64,000 bases of DNA from Firmicutes bacterium HGW-Firmicutes-16 (GCA_002841545.1 PGZZ01000002.1:1-64000); one strand, 5' to 3'; positions 53,080 through 62,594 are shown, numbered from the stretch's first letter. Notes: generated by a model from the sequence alone, not told the origin. Translations and numbers: made by a program.

Positions 53080-53546
53080 TGAAAATAATCAATATGGTTG
53101 TGAATGGGAAACCCGCGGAGCTTGCGGTGGAGGAAGGCGAAAGCCTCACTGACACCCTGCGCAATCGTCTCGGACTGACCAGCGTAAAAAAAGGCTGCGA
53201 GGTCGGGGAATGCGGCGCCTGCACTGTGCTCATCGATGGCGTTGCGAAAAACAGCTGCATTTATCTCTCCGTCTGGGCGGACGGACACAGTATCCTCACC
53301 GTTGAGGGACTGCGCACCGAGGACTGCGAGCTGCATCCGATTCAGAAGGCTTTTGTTGAGGAAGCGGCAATACAGTGCGGCTTTTGCACTCCGGGACTGG
53401 TGCTCACGGGGGTGGAGCTTGTCAACTCTGGAAAGAAATTCAACCGTGAAGAGCTGCGCGAACAGATTTCGGGGCACCTTTGCAGATGCACGGGCTATGA
53501 GAACATCTTAAACGCCCTCGAGCGTGTCGTCGGAAAAAACTCGTGA
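53076..53546 (+). CDS. xdhC: Xanthine dehydrogenase, 2Fe-2S subunit
   Basis: A 156-residue small subunit carrying two [2Fe-2S] clusters. The first, plant-ferredoxin-like, uses Cys41, Cys46, Cys49 and Cys61 (GCEVGECGACTVLIDG). The second uses CGFCTPG and the CRCTGYEN pair in the C-terminal four-helix domain. GGGAGG precedes the tandem ATGs at 53076 and 53079. Electrons pass from the Mo site through these clusters to FAD. Composition and length are normal. Confidence 0.95.
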   Translation: MMKIINMVVNGKPAELAVEEGESLTDTLRNRLGLTSVKKGCEVGECGACTVLIDGVAKNSCIYLSVWADGHSILTVEGLRTEDCELHPIQKAFVEEAAIQCGFCTPGLVLTGVELVNSGKKFNREELREQISGHLCRCTGYENILNALERVVGKNS

Positions 53547-53586
53547 GCCCGCCGAGTGCATTTATTATTGAAATTTTGGAGGTCTT

Positions 53587-54069
53587 ATGAAACAAAGCTC
53601 TATTGTATGCCTGCGCCGCGCAAATGAAACGGCAAAAACCGCGCGCGCAGCTGGAAATACGCCATTCGGCGCCGTTCTGGCAGCACCGAACGGTGAAATT
53701 ATCATGGAGCAGGGGAACGCCGAAAAAGAATTCGGCGACGCCACTGCTCACGCGGAAATGGTGCTTGCCTCCCGCGCCAGCCGCGCCTATTCAAAGGAGT
53801 ATCTTAAGGACTGCACCCTTTACACTACCTGCGAGCCTTGTCCAATGTGCACCGGAGCAATCTATTGGAGCAATATCGGGCACATCGTTTACGGCATTTC
53901 GGAAAAGCGTCTGCTTGAGCTGACAGGCGGCGACGAAAAGAACCCGACCTTCAGTATGGGCGCAAAGCAGGTAATAGACGCAGGCCAGAAGGATATAACT
54001 CTTGAAGGCCCCGTCCCGGAAGTCGAGGCGGAGATAGTCGAAGCTCACCTCGGGTTCTGGGGCAAGTGA
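53587..54069 (+). CDS. guaD: Guanine deaminase (CDA-fold)
   Basis: A 160-residue zinc deaminase of the cytidine deaminase fold, GuaD type. HAE at 55-57 (His55, catalytic Glu57) and PCPMC (Cys85, Cys88) form the zinc site. The C-terminal HLGFWGK resembles GuaD of Bacillus, which turns guanine into xanthine, the substrate of the enzyme just upstream. Another nucleoside deaminase role cannot be excluded. TTGGAGG lies 4 bases before ATG 53587. It is 7 bp before ade. Confidence 0.85.
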   Translation: MKQSSIVCLRRANETAKTARAAGNTPFGAVLAAPNGEIIMEQGNAEKEFGDATAHAEMVLASRASRAYSKEYLKDCTLYTTCEPCPMCTGAIYWSNIGHIVYGISEKRLLELTGGDEKNPTFSMGAKQVIDAGQKDITLEGPVPEVEAEIVEAHLGFWGK

Positions 54070-54076
54070 GGAAAAA

Positions 54077-55837
54077 ATGAGAACATTTAATGAAATCAAA
54101 AACACAATAGAAACCGGCCTCGGCAGATATTCCTGCGACCTCAAGCTCGCCAATGTCAGGCTGGTCAACGTCTTTTCGTCGGAAATTTACGATACAAACA
54201 TCTCTATTAAAAATGGTAGGATAGTATCTATCGACCCATCTGTGGAACTTGAAGCTTTAGAGACTATCGATTGCCACGGGCATTATGCGGTTCCGGGCCT
54301 GATAGATTCACATATGCATTTCGAAACAACAATGCTTTCTCCAGAGGCATTGGCATCAGTCGTAGTTCCGCAGGGAACGACAACACTTTGCGCCGACTTG
54401 ATGGAGATTGCCAATGTAGCCGGCACAGACGGACTGAAAGCCATGCTCGAATCCATCAGCAGACTTCCTTACCGTATGCTCATCGAGGTATCCTCCCGCG
54501 TGCCGACTGCTCCGGGGCTTGAGACAAACGGCGCCTACATGGGCGCGGAGGCGGTCAGAGAAATAATGGATTGGCAGGAGGCTGTCAGCCTCGGAGAGCT
54601 CGACCCGTCGAAGATACTTTTCGTCGGAGATGACTATATTGAAAAAATAGCCGACACTCTGGCGCGCCGGAAAATCGTCAACGGTCACGCCATCGGACGT
54701 ATGGGGCAGGAGCTGAACGTCTATGCCTCCGCAGGCATTTCGGACGACCACGAATGCGTTACGCCGGAGGAACTGCTGGCGCGACTGCGAGTCGGCATGA
54801 GCGTTCTGATACGCGAGGGCAGCACTGAACGCAACGTCGATGAGCTCATCAGCGGCGTCGTCCGTGAGGGGCTTCCGCTTGATAACCTTATGTTCTGCAC
54901 CGACGACAAGCACCCAGGTGAGATTAAGCACGAGGGTCACATCAACTACAATGTCTCGCGCTCCATCGAGCTTGGAATGAAGCCGATGGACGCGATTAAG
55001 CTTGCGACCATCAACGCGGCCAAGCACTTTCGGCTCGAGGACGAAATCGGAGTCATCGCCCCGGGAAGGCTTGCCGATGTTTTGATTATTCCTGATTTGA
55101 AGACAATGCGGCCCGAAAAGGTGTTCTTTGAGGGAAAGCTCGTCGCTGAAAACGGCAGCTTAACGCAGGAATGTCCGGTCTCCGTTTATCCGGAATGGAT
55201 TAAAAACACAGTGCATCTAATGAAACCGATGACCGCGGACGCATTCATAAAGCCCGCGATAACAAAGGAAGGCAGCGCGGAGGTGCTCGTCATTGACCTC
55301 ATTGACAGACAGATAATCAACCGCAAACTTGTGACAGCACTACCGTGCTCGAATGGACAGATTTTGCCAGATATAGAGAGAGACATAGCAAAACTTGCAG
55401 TCGTCGAGCGATACGGGAAGACCGGCGGGGTCGGCATCGGCTTTGTCAGAGGCTTTGGGCTGAGAAGCGGGGCGCTGGCGTTTTCCACCTCGCACGACCA
55501 TCACAATATAGTGACGGTGGGCGCAAACGATGCAGACATGGCGTTAGCGGTCAACACGGTTGCGTCGATGCAAGGCGGCCTTTGCGTGGCGGACGGGGGC
55601 AGTGTATTGGCGAAAATGTGCCTGCCTATCGGCGGACTGATGAGCGAAAAGACTGCTGACGAGGTCATGGCAGAGCTTGATGTGCTCAACCGCGAAGCAA
55701 AAAACCTCGGCTGCACCGGAAGCGCGCCGTTTATGACGCTTAGCTTCATTTCGCTGCCAACGGTGCCGGAATTGGGTCTGACAGACATGGGCCTCGTTGA
55801 TGTTCTTGAACATAAATTGATACAGGTAGAGCAATAG
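54077..55837 (+). CDS. ade: Adenine deaminase
   Basis: An amidohydrolase of 586 residues that turns adenine into hypoxanthine. The metal site HMH (79-81, in GLIDSHMHFETT) and the strands IVNGHAIGRM, SDDHECVTPEE and FCTDDKHPGEI give the remaining ligands. The C-terminal Ade-specific domain (GGVGIGFVRGFGLRSGALAF, TSHDHHNIVTVGAND) is complete. Together with guaD and xdhABC it channels adenine and guanine to xanthine and urate. It is the last gene of the operon, ended by a hairpin. Confidence 0.95.
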   Translation: MRTFNEIKNTIETGLGRYSCDLKLANVRLVNVFSSEIYDTNISIKNGRIVSIDPSVELEALETIDCHGHYAVPGLIDSHMHFETTMLSPEALASVVVPQGTTTLCADLMEIANVAGTDGLKAMLESISRLPYRMLIEVSSRVPTAPGLETNGAYMGAEAVREIMDWQEAVSLGELDPSKILFVGDDYIEKIADTLARRKIVNGHAIGRMGQELNVYASAGISDDHECVTPEELLARLRVGMSVLIREGSTERNVDELISGVVREGLPLDNLMFCTDDKHPGEIKHEGHINYNVSRSIELGMKPMDAIKLATINAAKHFRLEDEIGVIAPGRLADVLIIPDLKTMRPEKVFFEGKLVAENGSLTQECPVSVYPEWIKNTVHLMKPMTADAFIKPAITKEGSAEVLVIDLIDRQIINRKLVTALPCSNGQILPDIERDIAKLAVVERYGKTGGVGIGFVRGFGLRSGALAFSTSHDHHNIVTVGANDADMALAVNTVASMQGGLCVADGGSVLAKMCLPIGGLMSEKTADEVMAELDVLNREAKNLGCTGSAPFMTLSFISLPTVPELGLTDMGLVDVLEHKLIQVEQ

Positions 55838-55873
55838 TCATTATTACAGCTTATTTCCATCCCTCTTTGTTAA

Positions 55874-55919
55874 GGCGGAGAACCCAAGCGCATCTTGCGC
55901 GAGTTCTCCGCCGATTTTT
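55874..55919 (+). terminator. Terminator of the purine operon
   Basis: GGCGGAGAAC pairs with GTTCTCCGCC, with an inner GCGC stem, tail GATTTTTC. Confidence 0.85.
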
Positions 55920-55959
55920 CTATATTCTAAATGTTGTTTTATTTTAAGAAATTCCTCAG

Positions 55960-56739
55960 TTACGGCTTATATTGCATACCAGTATGGTCGATTTTGTAAT
56001 CGTCCTTTAGCAGGATATCCGAGACGGGGACAAGGTCGTAGCCGTCGGCAATCAGCCCCTCGATGATAGCCGGAAGCGCCTCGGGTGTGTTCTCCGCCGC
56101 GTTGTGGAACAGGACAATTGACCCGGGCACGACCTTGCCCAGCACGCGCTGCTTAATTTCCGACGCCGATATGCCTTTCCAGTCAAGTGAATCAACATTC
56201 CACTGGATTGCGGTCATGCCAATCGAATTGACAGCGCTTATAACATGGTCATCATATTCACCATAAGGGCATCGGAACAGCGTCGGCGTGACGCCGGTGA
56301 CCTTTGATATTTTCTCGTTGCATTTATTTAAGTTATCAACGATCTGGTTTTCGTTCAGCGCGGAAAAATGTGCATGGTCGTTCGAGTGACTCATAACCTC
56401 GTGCCCCGCGTCATGCAGCGCCTTCACGGATTCGGGATATTTGTCCACCCACGCGCCGACAATGAAAAACGTGGCCTTAACCTTGTACTTAGCCAGAATA
56501 TCAATGAGCAGCTGCGTGTCCTCATTACCCCAAGCCGCGTCAAATGTTAGGCTGACGCACTTGTTGTCACGGTCAACGCAGTATATTGGAAGCTGGCGCA
56601 CCGAAGCGCTCGCCCCGACTATAGCGGAGCTGTTAATCACCCACGGCAGCCCGAAAAGGAAGCATAGGCAAAGTATTGCGGCGGTTTCTCTTTTATGTCG
56701 TGTAAGCCATTTTTTTGCTCTATATGTTCTGTATTCCAT
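55960..56739 (-). CDS. Polysaccharide deacetylase (PdaB-like)
   Basis: A 259-residue membrane-anchored NodB-domain protein. An anchor helix is at 19-38. Motif 1 is LTFDAAWGNED with metal/catalytic Asp67; the second Asp of the usual TFDDG is Ala, as in PdaB-type enzymes. Motif 2 is HSNDHAHFS with zinc ligands His118 and His122. Then RCPYGEYD, WNVDSLDW and VLFHNAAENT follow. PdaB acts on spore cortex or coat carbohydrate, fitting the sporulating host (inference). GGGAGG precedes ATG 56739. It is monocistronic and converges on the purine operon. Confidence 0.88.
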   Translation of the reverse strand: MEYRTYRAKKWLTRHKRETAAILCLCFLFGLPWVINSSAIVGASASVRQLPIYCVDRDNKCVSLTFDAAWGNEDTQLLIDILAKYKVKATFFIVGAWVDKYPESVKALHDAGHEVMSHSNDHAHFSALNENQIVDNLNKCNEKISKVTGVTPTLFRCPYGEYDDHVISAVNSIGMTAIQWNVDSLDWKGISASEIKQRVLGKVVPGSIVLFHNAAENTPEALPAIIEGLIADGYDLVPVSDILLKDDYKIDHTGMQYKP

Positions 56740-57183
56740 AAGACGACCTCCCGAGATTGTGTTTGGTACATCCTATGAAGCGGAGTAGGGGAATAGGACA
56801 TGTTTTGCGCGTGGGTAGCCAAATTGAATACGAGTATTCAGGCGCTCTTGATATAAGTGATGTAGTATTCCACAGAACCAGTGCATATCAGCTTAGAAAA
56901 ATATGAAAGAATTATATGCCACAAATTCACAATGACAGAATATCAGTCATAATATAGACTAGAAGAATGGCAAAATGGATGCAATATTGCAACTATCGTT
57001 CTTGACAATTGCATAATGGTTTTGATATAATCATAACAAGTCAAACATCACATACATTACCAGAAATGTACAATGTCGTACAAATTTCATTATATGTGTT
57101 GCTTACCAGCGAAATACGTTTTCGGCAAATGTGGGTCGAATTTATTATTTAAGTGCCATTTCAAAGGCGAATTGGAGGACAAA
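56740..57183. other. 444-bp gap with the DUF4914 promoter
   Basis: Left part: promoter region of the deacetylase. Right part: the promoter at 57002. In-frame codons from 57073 extend the DUF4914 frame upstream but lack a ribosome site. No further gene or repeat is seen. Confidence 0.4.
57002..57031 (+). promoter_or_regulatory. Promoter of the DUF4914 gene
   Basis: TTGACA (57002-57007) and TATAAT (57026-57031), both perfect, 18 apart. Confidence 0.8.
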
Positions 57184-59061
57184 TTGAAAAGAGATATACA
57201 GAAGCTCAATCTTCCGGGCTATGTGAGCGAAATTCTGGAAAACTGCAAAAGCCTGACTGTTCCGAAGTCCAAAGCCGAGCTTTTCGAGCTTTCCTTCGGA
57301 AATTCGGGAAGCGATAATTATGAGGTCAGCTACGAGGCCGCACAGCTTGGAAACATCTGCGAAGCGACCGTTACAAGATGCAAAAACGGCGTTGCCGTTA
57401 ACTATCCGGAAGACTATATGAGAAAGCGCGACCCTGATTGCCTTGTGGTGTCCGATAAGCTTCCAACGGATAAGCCCAGATTCAGCGATGTATATCACAG
57501 GGACTTCGAACCTCTCAGAGAAGAAACCTTTGAATGGCTCAAAGCTCAGGAGCTAATAGTAATGCCCTTCAGAGCCGGAGACGGCGTATGCGGTTATGAC
57601 GCACTGCTCATTTCCCCGATAAACGCCGCGTTCTTCGCTTTCGCTCTCGCTAATATGCAGGAGCTTTTGAACAACGACGAGCTTACTGAGGAGTTCAGCG
57701 CAAAAGGCGTAGTCTATCTCGCTCCGCCGTTTAGACATACGCATTTTGACGGAAAGCAAATCGTCATTCATAACAGGCTTGAGGACATCCACGAGATATT
57801 TGCCTACAACCTCTATCCGGGTCCAAGCGCAAAAAAAGGCATTTACGGAATGCTGCTCAACATCGGCGAGCGCGAAAATTGGGTCACGGCGCACGCCTCA
57901 GTCGTTAAGGTCATCACGCCCTATGACAACGAGATTGTCATCATGCACGAGGGCGCATCCGGCAGCGGCAAGAGCGAGATGCTCGAGGACATACACAGAC
58001 AGATTGACGGCAGGATAGTTCTTTCAAAAAACATCGTAACAAATGAAAAAGCCTATATAAAAATCGAAGAGAACTGCGATCTTTGCCCCGTGACAGACGA
58101 CATGGCGCTTTGTCATCCGAAAATCCAGAACAACAGCAAAAAGCTGGTCGTCAAGGATGCCGAATGCGGCTGGTTTTTGAGAGTCGATAATATCAAAAGC
58201 TACGGCGCGCAGCCGAAGTATGAAAAAATAATCACACACCCGTCCGAGCCGCTTATCTTTTTGAACCTTCAGGGCGTTGCAAAAGCGACCTGTCTTCCGT
58301 GGGAGCATACCTTGAATTCTGACGGAAGACCCTGCTCAAATCCGAGAGTCGTGCTGCCGAGAAACATGGTTCCGAGCATCATAAGCGATCCCATTGAGGT
58401 CGATGTGCGCAGCTTCGGTGTCAGAACACCGCCGTGCACCAAAGCGAATCCTTCTTATGGCATTATCGGTATGTTCCAAATCCTTCCGTCCGCGCTTGCG
58501 TGGTTATGGCGGCTTGCCGCACCGAGAGGGCACAATAACCCGAGCATAACGGACTCCAAGGGTCTCATCAGCGAAGGAATCGGCACCTATTGGCCGTTTG
58601 CAACCGGCAAGAAAGCAAAACAGGCAAATCTGCTGCTGGAACAAATCGCCCGATCAACCAATACACGCTATCTTCTGCTTCCGAACCAGCACATAGGAGC
58701 TTATGAAGTCGGCTTTATACCCCAGTGGATAGCGCGAGAATATATTGCCCGCCGAGGCAGTGCCAGTATCAAGCAGGAGCACCTTGTTGAATCGAGATGC
58801 CCGCTTCTGGGCTATACTCTCGATTCCCTGAAGATAGACGGTCAGTACATCAGAAGAGAGTACTTACAGCCTGAGCTGCAAAAGGACGTCGGCTTAGAGG
58901 TTTATGATCAGGGCGCGGAAATGCTGGTTTCCTTCTTCAAAGACGAGATAGGCGAATATGACCTCACAGAGCTAAATCCGCTCGCCAGAGAAATCATCGA
59001 CGCGTTCCTAAGCGGCGCGACCCTGCAGGATTACATCAGCCTCATGCCAATGAAATATTGA
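57184..59061 (+). CDS. DUF4914 P-loop protein (PEPCK-like nucleotide site)
   Basis: A 625-residue protein of the DUF4914 family. TTG 57184 with TTGGAGG just upstream is preferred to ATG 57073, whose extra 37 residues look non-coding. A P-loop MHEGASGSGKSEMLEDIHRQ near residue 260 resembles the kinase-1a loop of phosphoenolpyruvate carboxykinase and HPr kinase. Acidic and Cys-rich patches follow (ENCDLCPVTDDMALCHPK), then PSYGIIGMFQILPSALAWLW. The family is widespread in clostridia and bacteroidetes and has no settled function; a kinase or carboxykinase-like activity is an inference. It is monocistronic with its own consensus promoter and terminator. Confidence 0.8.
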   Translation: MKRDIQKLNLPGYVSEILENCKSLTVPKSKAELFELSFGNSGSDNYEVSYEAAQLGNICEATVTRCKNGVAVNYPEDYMRKRDPDCLVVSDKLPTDKPRFSDVYHRDFEPLREETFEWLKAQELIVMPFRAGDGVCGYDALLISPINAAFFAFALANMQELLNNDELTEEFSAKGVVYLAPPFRHTHFDGKQIVIHNRLEDIHEIFAYNLYPGPSAKKGIYGMLLNIGERENWVTAHASVVKVITPYDNEIVIMHEGASGSGKSEMLEDIHRQIDGRIVLSKNIVTNEKAYIKIEENCDLCPVTDDMALCHPKIQNNSKKLVVKDAECGWFLRVDNIKSYGAQPKYEKIITHPSEPLIFLNLQGVAKATCLPWEHTLNSDGRPCSNPRVVLPRNMVPSIISDPIEVDVRSFGVRTPPCTKANPSYGIIGMFQILPSALAWLWRLAAPRGHNNPSITDSKGLISEGIGTYWPFATGKKAKQANLLLEQIARSTNTRYLLLPNQHIGAYEVGFIPQWIAREYIARRGSASIKQEHLVESRCPLLGYTLDSLKIDGQYIRREYLQPELQKDVGLEVYDQGAEMLVSFFKDEIGEYDLTELNPLAREIIDAFLSGATLQDYISLMPMKY

Positions 59062-59072
59062 TAATATAATAG

Positions 59073-59103
59073 AAAAGAAGCTCTGCGAAAGCAGAGCTTC
59101 TTT
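59073..59103 (+). terminator. Terminator of the DUF4914 gene
   Basis: AAAGAAGCTCTGC, loop GAAA, GCAGAGCTTCTTT. The same stem recurs at 63676. Confidence 0.9.
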
Positions 59104-59196
59104 ATTGTAAAAGGGCAGGGAATAGGGGTTTGTTTTGCAGGTGCTGACCGCCTTACAATTGTTTCAAGGAGTGTGATACCGGAAATATTGGAAAAA

Positions 59197-60222
59197 TTAA
59201 GGTGTATTTATGCATTTATGGCCATTCCTTCTTGCACTATATGTCTCGTCTGGGTTTGCTGACCAGTAAACAAGTCCTTTAAAATCCTTTTTCAACACTC
59301 TCACATCTGCAAATGGGTTGATAAATAAAAACGTGTTGTTGGAACTATACGGAGTAAATAAATCTGCATCTGTGAAAAGAATTGCAGAAACGCAGCAATA
59401 ATCTTGGGAACAGAAAACATTACAATCAATTGCGCTCCCATTCCATTTGTTAATCTTGAAATTATGCGAGTAACCACTATCAACAACTGCACCTGTCTTG
59501 CTATTAATTATAATTTGCGGATTTCCTCGTCCAAATAGGATACTAGTCAGTGCAAAGCCGTTATCCTCTGCAAACATTTCATTTGCCAACGAGCCAAGCC
59601 CTAGAAAAATGATGTATGGTTTATCGGTTGGGATTGATCGACCTTTTCGCTCTTCGTAGAAGTCGCGCTTTGCTTTTATGGCAGTCGTTAGCCGACTGTA
59701 TAATATGTTTGCCTTTTCATTATAGTCGATTACTTTCCCCAACGTGTTTTTGGTACAGTACTTCTCAAATCCGCTTATTCTAACATCACCGGCCGAGGCA
59801 CAAACGCACTCGATATAATATTTGTCGTTCAGAATTAAATCACTTCCAGGTTTATGGGCATAATCGCAGGATATCTGTGTTTTTCCGAACTGCTGTAAAA
59901 AATTCAGGCTTTTAATTTCATGGGCCAAATCATGATATCTATTACCTACAATACTGATACTTGACGGTTTATTTTCTGCCTGTTTCAAGTTATCGCTACG
60001 ATACGTGATTTCTTTTTGAGGCAAGTCACAGCTGCGGAGAACAGAAATCAATAGCTCAGTGTATTCTTTTATCTCCACGCATATCTCCTTTCCGTTTTGT
60101 GTTACTAAACAAAATCTTCCATTATTAATAATTATCTCATTATTTTCCTGTAGATAAACAAATGCAACATTCGCCCCACCGTTTCTGGCAGAGCGAAGTT
60201 TCTTTGCGTTGCAAACTGCCAT
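59197..60222 (-). CDS. Hypothetical protein with possible PD-(D/E)XK-type core
   Basis: A 341-residue protein from ATG 60222, which lacks a good ribosome site. An in-frame GTG at 60078 has AAAGGAG 6 bases upstream and would give 293 residues; both are possible. The segment HDLAHEIKSLNFLQQFG then GSDLILNDKYYIECVCAS has the helix-Glu, strand-Asp, strand-Glu pattern of PD-(D/E)XK nucleases, with Val where the Lys should be, so activity is doubtful. The rest is strand-rich and unfamiliar. Base composition is more AT-rich than its neighbours. Its lone position between housekeeping genes suggests acquired DNA. It could be a defence or repair nuclease relative. Confidence 0.55.
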   Translation of the reverse strand: MAVCNAKKLRSARNGGANVAFVYLQENNEIIINNGRFCLVTQNGKEICVEIKEYTELLISVLRSCDLPQKEITYRSDNLKQAENKPSSISIVGNRYHDLAHEIKSLNFLQQFGKTQISCDYAHKPGSDLILNDKYYIECVCASAGDVRISGFEKYCTKNTLGKVIDYNEKANILYSRLTTAIKAKRDFYEERKGRSIPTDKPYIIFLGLGSLANEMFAEDNGFALTSILFGRGNPQIIINSKTGAVVDSGYSHNFKINKWNGSAIDCNVFCSQDYCCVSAILFTDADLFTPYSSNNTFLFINPFADVRVLKKDFKGLVYWSANPDETYSARRNGHKCINTP

Positions 60223-60414
60223 TCTCGTTATTCAGAGTCGGCGCGGTGCTTGGCAACATTTATTCTTTTTCTATATTATTACAGTAATTTGCAAAATTCA
60301 AGCAATTATTTCCATATATATTATAAAGATAGTGACGGATTTGTCTGCTACTATCTTTTTTGGTGCGAATGGGTGTATAATGATATTTAGTAAAATATTG
60401 AAGGAGACATATCA

Positions 60415-61698
60415 TTGTTATTTAACGAATTAAATATAATCAGCCCGATACAAAAGGCTCTTATAACTCAAGGCTACACAGAGCCTACGCCGATACAGAT
60501 GAAGGCCATTCCGCCGCTGCTTGAAGGCTCGGATTTGCTCGGCTGCGCCCAGACGGGAACAGGCAAGACAGCCGCATTTTCAATTCCGATTTTGCAGAGC
60601 CTTGCAACGGGGCAGGGTGCGCTGAAGGGCAAAAAACAAATCAAAGCCTTAATCGTCGCACCGACAAGGGAGCTCGCGATTCAAATTAAAGACTGCTTCG
60701 ACGCTTACGGGGCAAACCTTCCTATGCGAACACTAGTCATTTTCGGCGGAGTCGGTCAAGCGCCACAGACAAGGGAACTGGAAAGGGGAATCGACATTCT
60801 TGTTGCAACCCCGGGCAGACTGCTGGATTTGATAAATCAGGGCTATATTGATTTAGGTCATGTGAAACATTTTGTGCTCGATGAGGCTGACCGTATGCTG
60901 GATATGGGTATGCTTCACGATGTGAAAAGAATCATCACGTATCTGCCAAAGGAAAGACAGACGATGTTTTTTTCGGCGACTATGCCGTCTGAAATTGCTG
61001 TACTTGCTAATACTATATTGAAAAACCCTATAAAAATTGAAATCACTCCGGTGTTTTCACCGATTGATATAATCGAACAGCAAGTCTATTTTGTTGACAA
61101 AGAAAACAAGACGAATCTGTTGGTTCATCTTCTTAAGGACAGAAAATACGATTCTGTGCTTGTGTTTTCAAGGACAAAGCACGGCGCGGACAAAATCGTG
61201 AAAGAACTGGACAGAAAGGGCTTTGCGTCGGTGGCGATTCACGGCAACAAGTCGCAGACCAACAGACAGCAGGCACTGAACGATTTTAAGGACAGAAAAA
61301 TCAGAATCCTTATCGCAACGGATATTGCCGCAAGGGGACTTGATATCGAAGAGCTTTCCCATGTCATAAACTACAACCTGCCGGAGGTACCCGAAACCTA
61401 TGTCCACAGGATAGGTCGTACAGGCAGAGCCGGTCTTGGCGGAAAGGCAATCTCTTTCTGCGACTACGAGGAAAAGCAGCTTTTGAAAGACATTCAAAAG
61501 CTCATCGGCAAAACCCTGCCTGTTGCTGAGGAGCATCCGTATCCCTTAGTTAACGAGTTTATCATGCCGAAGGCACAGCCGACTCCACGCGTCTCACGCC
61601 CGCAAAACCCGAGCAGATCAGGGAAGTTCTCGCCGTCGGACGGCTATCGAGCAGGCAAACGCTCTTTTTCTCCGCGCAAAGATAATCTGAATAAATAG
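60415..61698 (+). CDS. DEAD-box RNA helicase (RhlE-like)
   Basis: A 427-residue RNA helicase that remodels RNA or ribosome precursors. TTG 60415 has AAGGAGA upstream. Motifs in order: Q region GYTEPTPIQMKAIPPLLEGS, Walker A CAQTGTGKTAAF, PTRELAIQI, GG, TPGRLLDL, DEAD in VLDEADRMLDMG, SAT in FFSATMP, then VFSRTKHGADKIVKELDRKG, ATDIAARGLDIEELSHVINY and HRIGRTGRAG. The C-terminal 60 residues are a basic, Ser/Arg/Pro-rich tail (SRPQNPSRSGKFSP), typical of RNA-binding extensions. It is 11 bp before the S1 protein gene, so probably co-transcribed. Confidence 0.95.
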   Translation: MLFNELNIISPIQKALITQGYTEPTPIQMKAIPPLLEGSDLLGCAQTGTGKTAAFSIPILQSLATGQGALKGKKQIKALIVAPTRELAIQIKDCFDAYGANLPMRTLVIFGGVGQAPQTRELERGIDILVATPGRLLDLINQGYIDLGHVKHFVLDEADRMLDMGMLHDVKRIITYLPKERQTMFFSATMPSEIAVLANTILKNPIKIEITPVFSPIDIIEQQVYFVDKENKTNLLVHLLKDRKYDSVLVFSRTKHGADKIVKELDRKGFASVAIHGNKSQTNRQQALNDFKDRKIRILIATDIAARGLDIEELSHVINYNLPEVPETYVHRIGRTGRAGLGGKAISFCDYEEKQLLKDIQKLIGKTLPVAEEHPYPLVNEFIMPKAQPTPRVSRPQNPSRSGKFSPSDGYRAGKRSFSPRKDNLNK

Positions 61699-61709
61699 GA
61701 AGGTTCACA

Positions 61710-62558
61710 ATGATAGAACTGGGAAAAATTCAAACACTTGAAGTAATACGGCAGACATCAATCGGTGTGTACTTGAATTCGAGGAACGAGAATGCTAAAG
61801 ACGACATTCTGCTTCCTCAAAGTCAGGTGCCGACGGAACTAAAAATCGGAGATGATATTGAAGTGTTTGTTTATAAGGATTCCGAGGACAGAATTATCGC
61901 AACGGTAAAAAAGCCTAAAATTACGATTGGCCCGCTTGCGGTGCTGAAGGTCGTTGAAACAACCCCAATTGGCGCTTTTTTGGACTGGGGGTTGGATAAG
62001 GATTTGCTTTTGCCGTTCAAGGAGCAGGAGTGCGAAGTCAAAAAAGACAACGAATGTCTTGTCGCGCTATATATCGACAAGAGCGACAGGCTTTGCGCAA
62101 CCATGAAGATATATAATATGCTCAGCACCAAATCGCCGTATAAAAAGAATGAGCGAGTCAGCGGGATAATTTACAGCATTAACATGCAGTTCGGCTGCTT
62201 TGTGGCTGTAGATAATAAGTACCACGGCTTAATATTGACTAAAGAAATGTACGGCAAATTTGCGGTAGGGGATAAGGTCGACGCGAGAGTCAAAAATATA
62301 CGTCCGGACGGAAAACTGGAATTAAGTGTAAGAGATACAGCCTATAATGAGATTGAGGGCGACGCTAAGAAAATACTTGATTATCTTAAAATACACAATG
62401 GCAAAACGAAGATTAATGACAGCAGTTCTCCCGAACTCATTAATACCGAGTTAGGCATGAGTAAAAAAGCATTTAAACGAGCAGTAGGACGGCTTATCAA
62501 AGAGGGCGCAATAAAGACAACAGATGAAGGTTTGGAAATGCTGTGGAAACAGACATAA
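61710..62558 (+). CDS. CvfB-like S1-domain RNA-binding protein
   Basis: A 282-residue protein of the CvfB/YitL family. Three S1-like OB folds lie at about 2-65, 70-135 and 145-215 (GKIQTLEVIRQTSIGVYLNS; VLKVVETTPIGAFLDWGLDK; VSGIIYSINMQFGCFVAVDN). A C-terminal winged helix (LGMSKKAFKRAVGRLIKEG) follows. Relatives bind RNA and affect virulence-factor expression in staphylococci. AGGAAGG precedes ATG 61710. Coupling with the DEAD helicase just upstream points to RNA metabolism. Confidence 0.92.
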   Translation: MIELGKIQTLEVIRQTSIGVYLNSRNENAKDDILLPQSQVPTELKIGDDIEVFVYKDSEDRIIATVKKPKITIGPLAVLKVVETTPIGAFLDWGLDKDLLLPFKEQECEVKKDNECLVALYIDKSDRLCATMKIYNMLSTKSPYKKNERVSGIIYSINMQFGCFVAVDNKYHGLILTKEMYGKFAVGDKVDARVKNIRPDGKLELSVRDTAYNEIEGDAKKILDYLKIHNGKTKINDSSSPELINTELGMSKKAFKRAVGRLIKEGAIKTTDEGLEMLWKQT

Positions 62559-62594
62559 GGTTTTCTTTTGAAAACCAGATTGAAGGAGATAATT

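Noticed and set aside
54356-55027. 223-codon minus-strand frame opposite ade
   Set aside because: Antisense to a complete adenine deaminase with all metal ligands; composition shadow.
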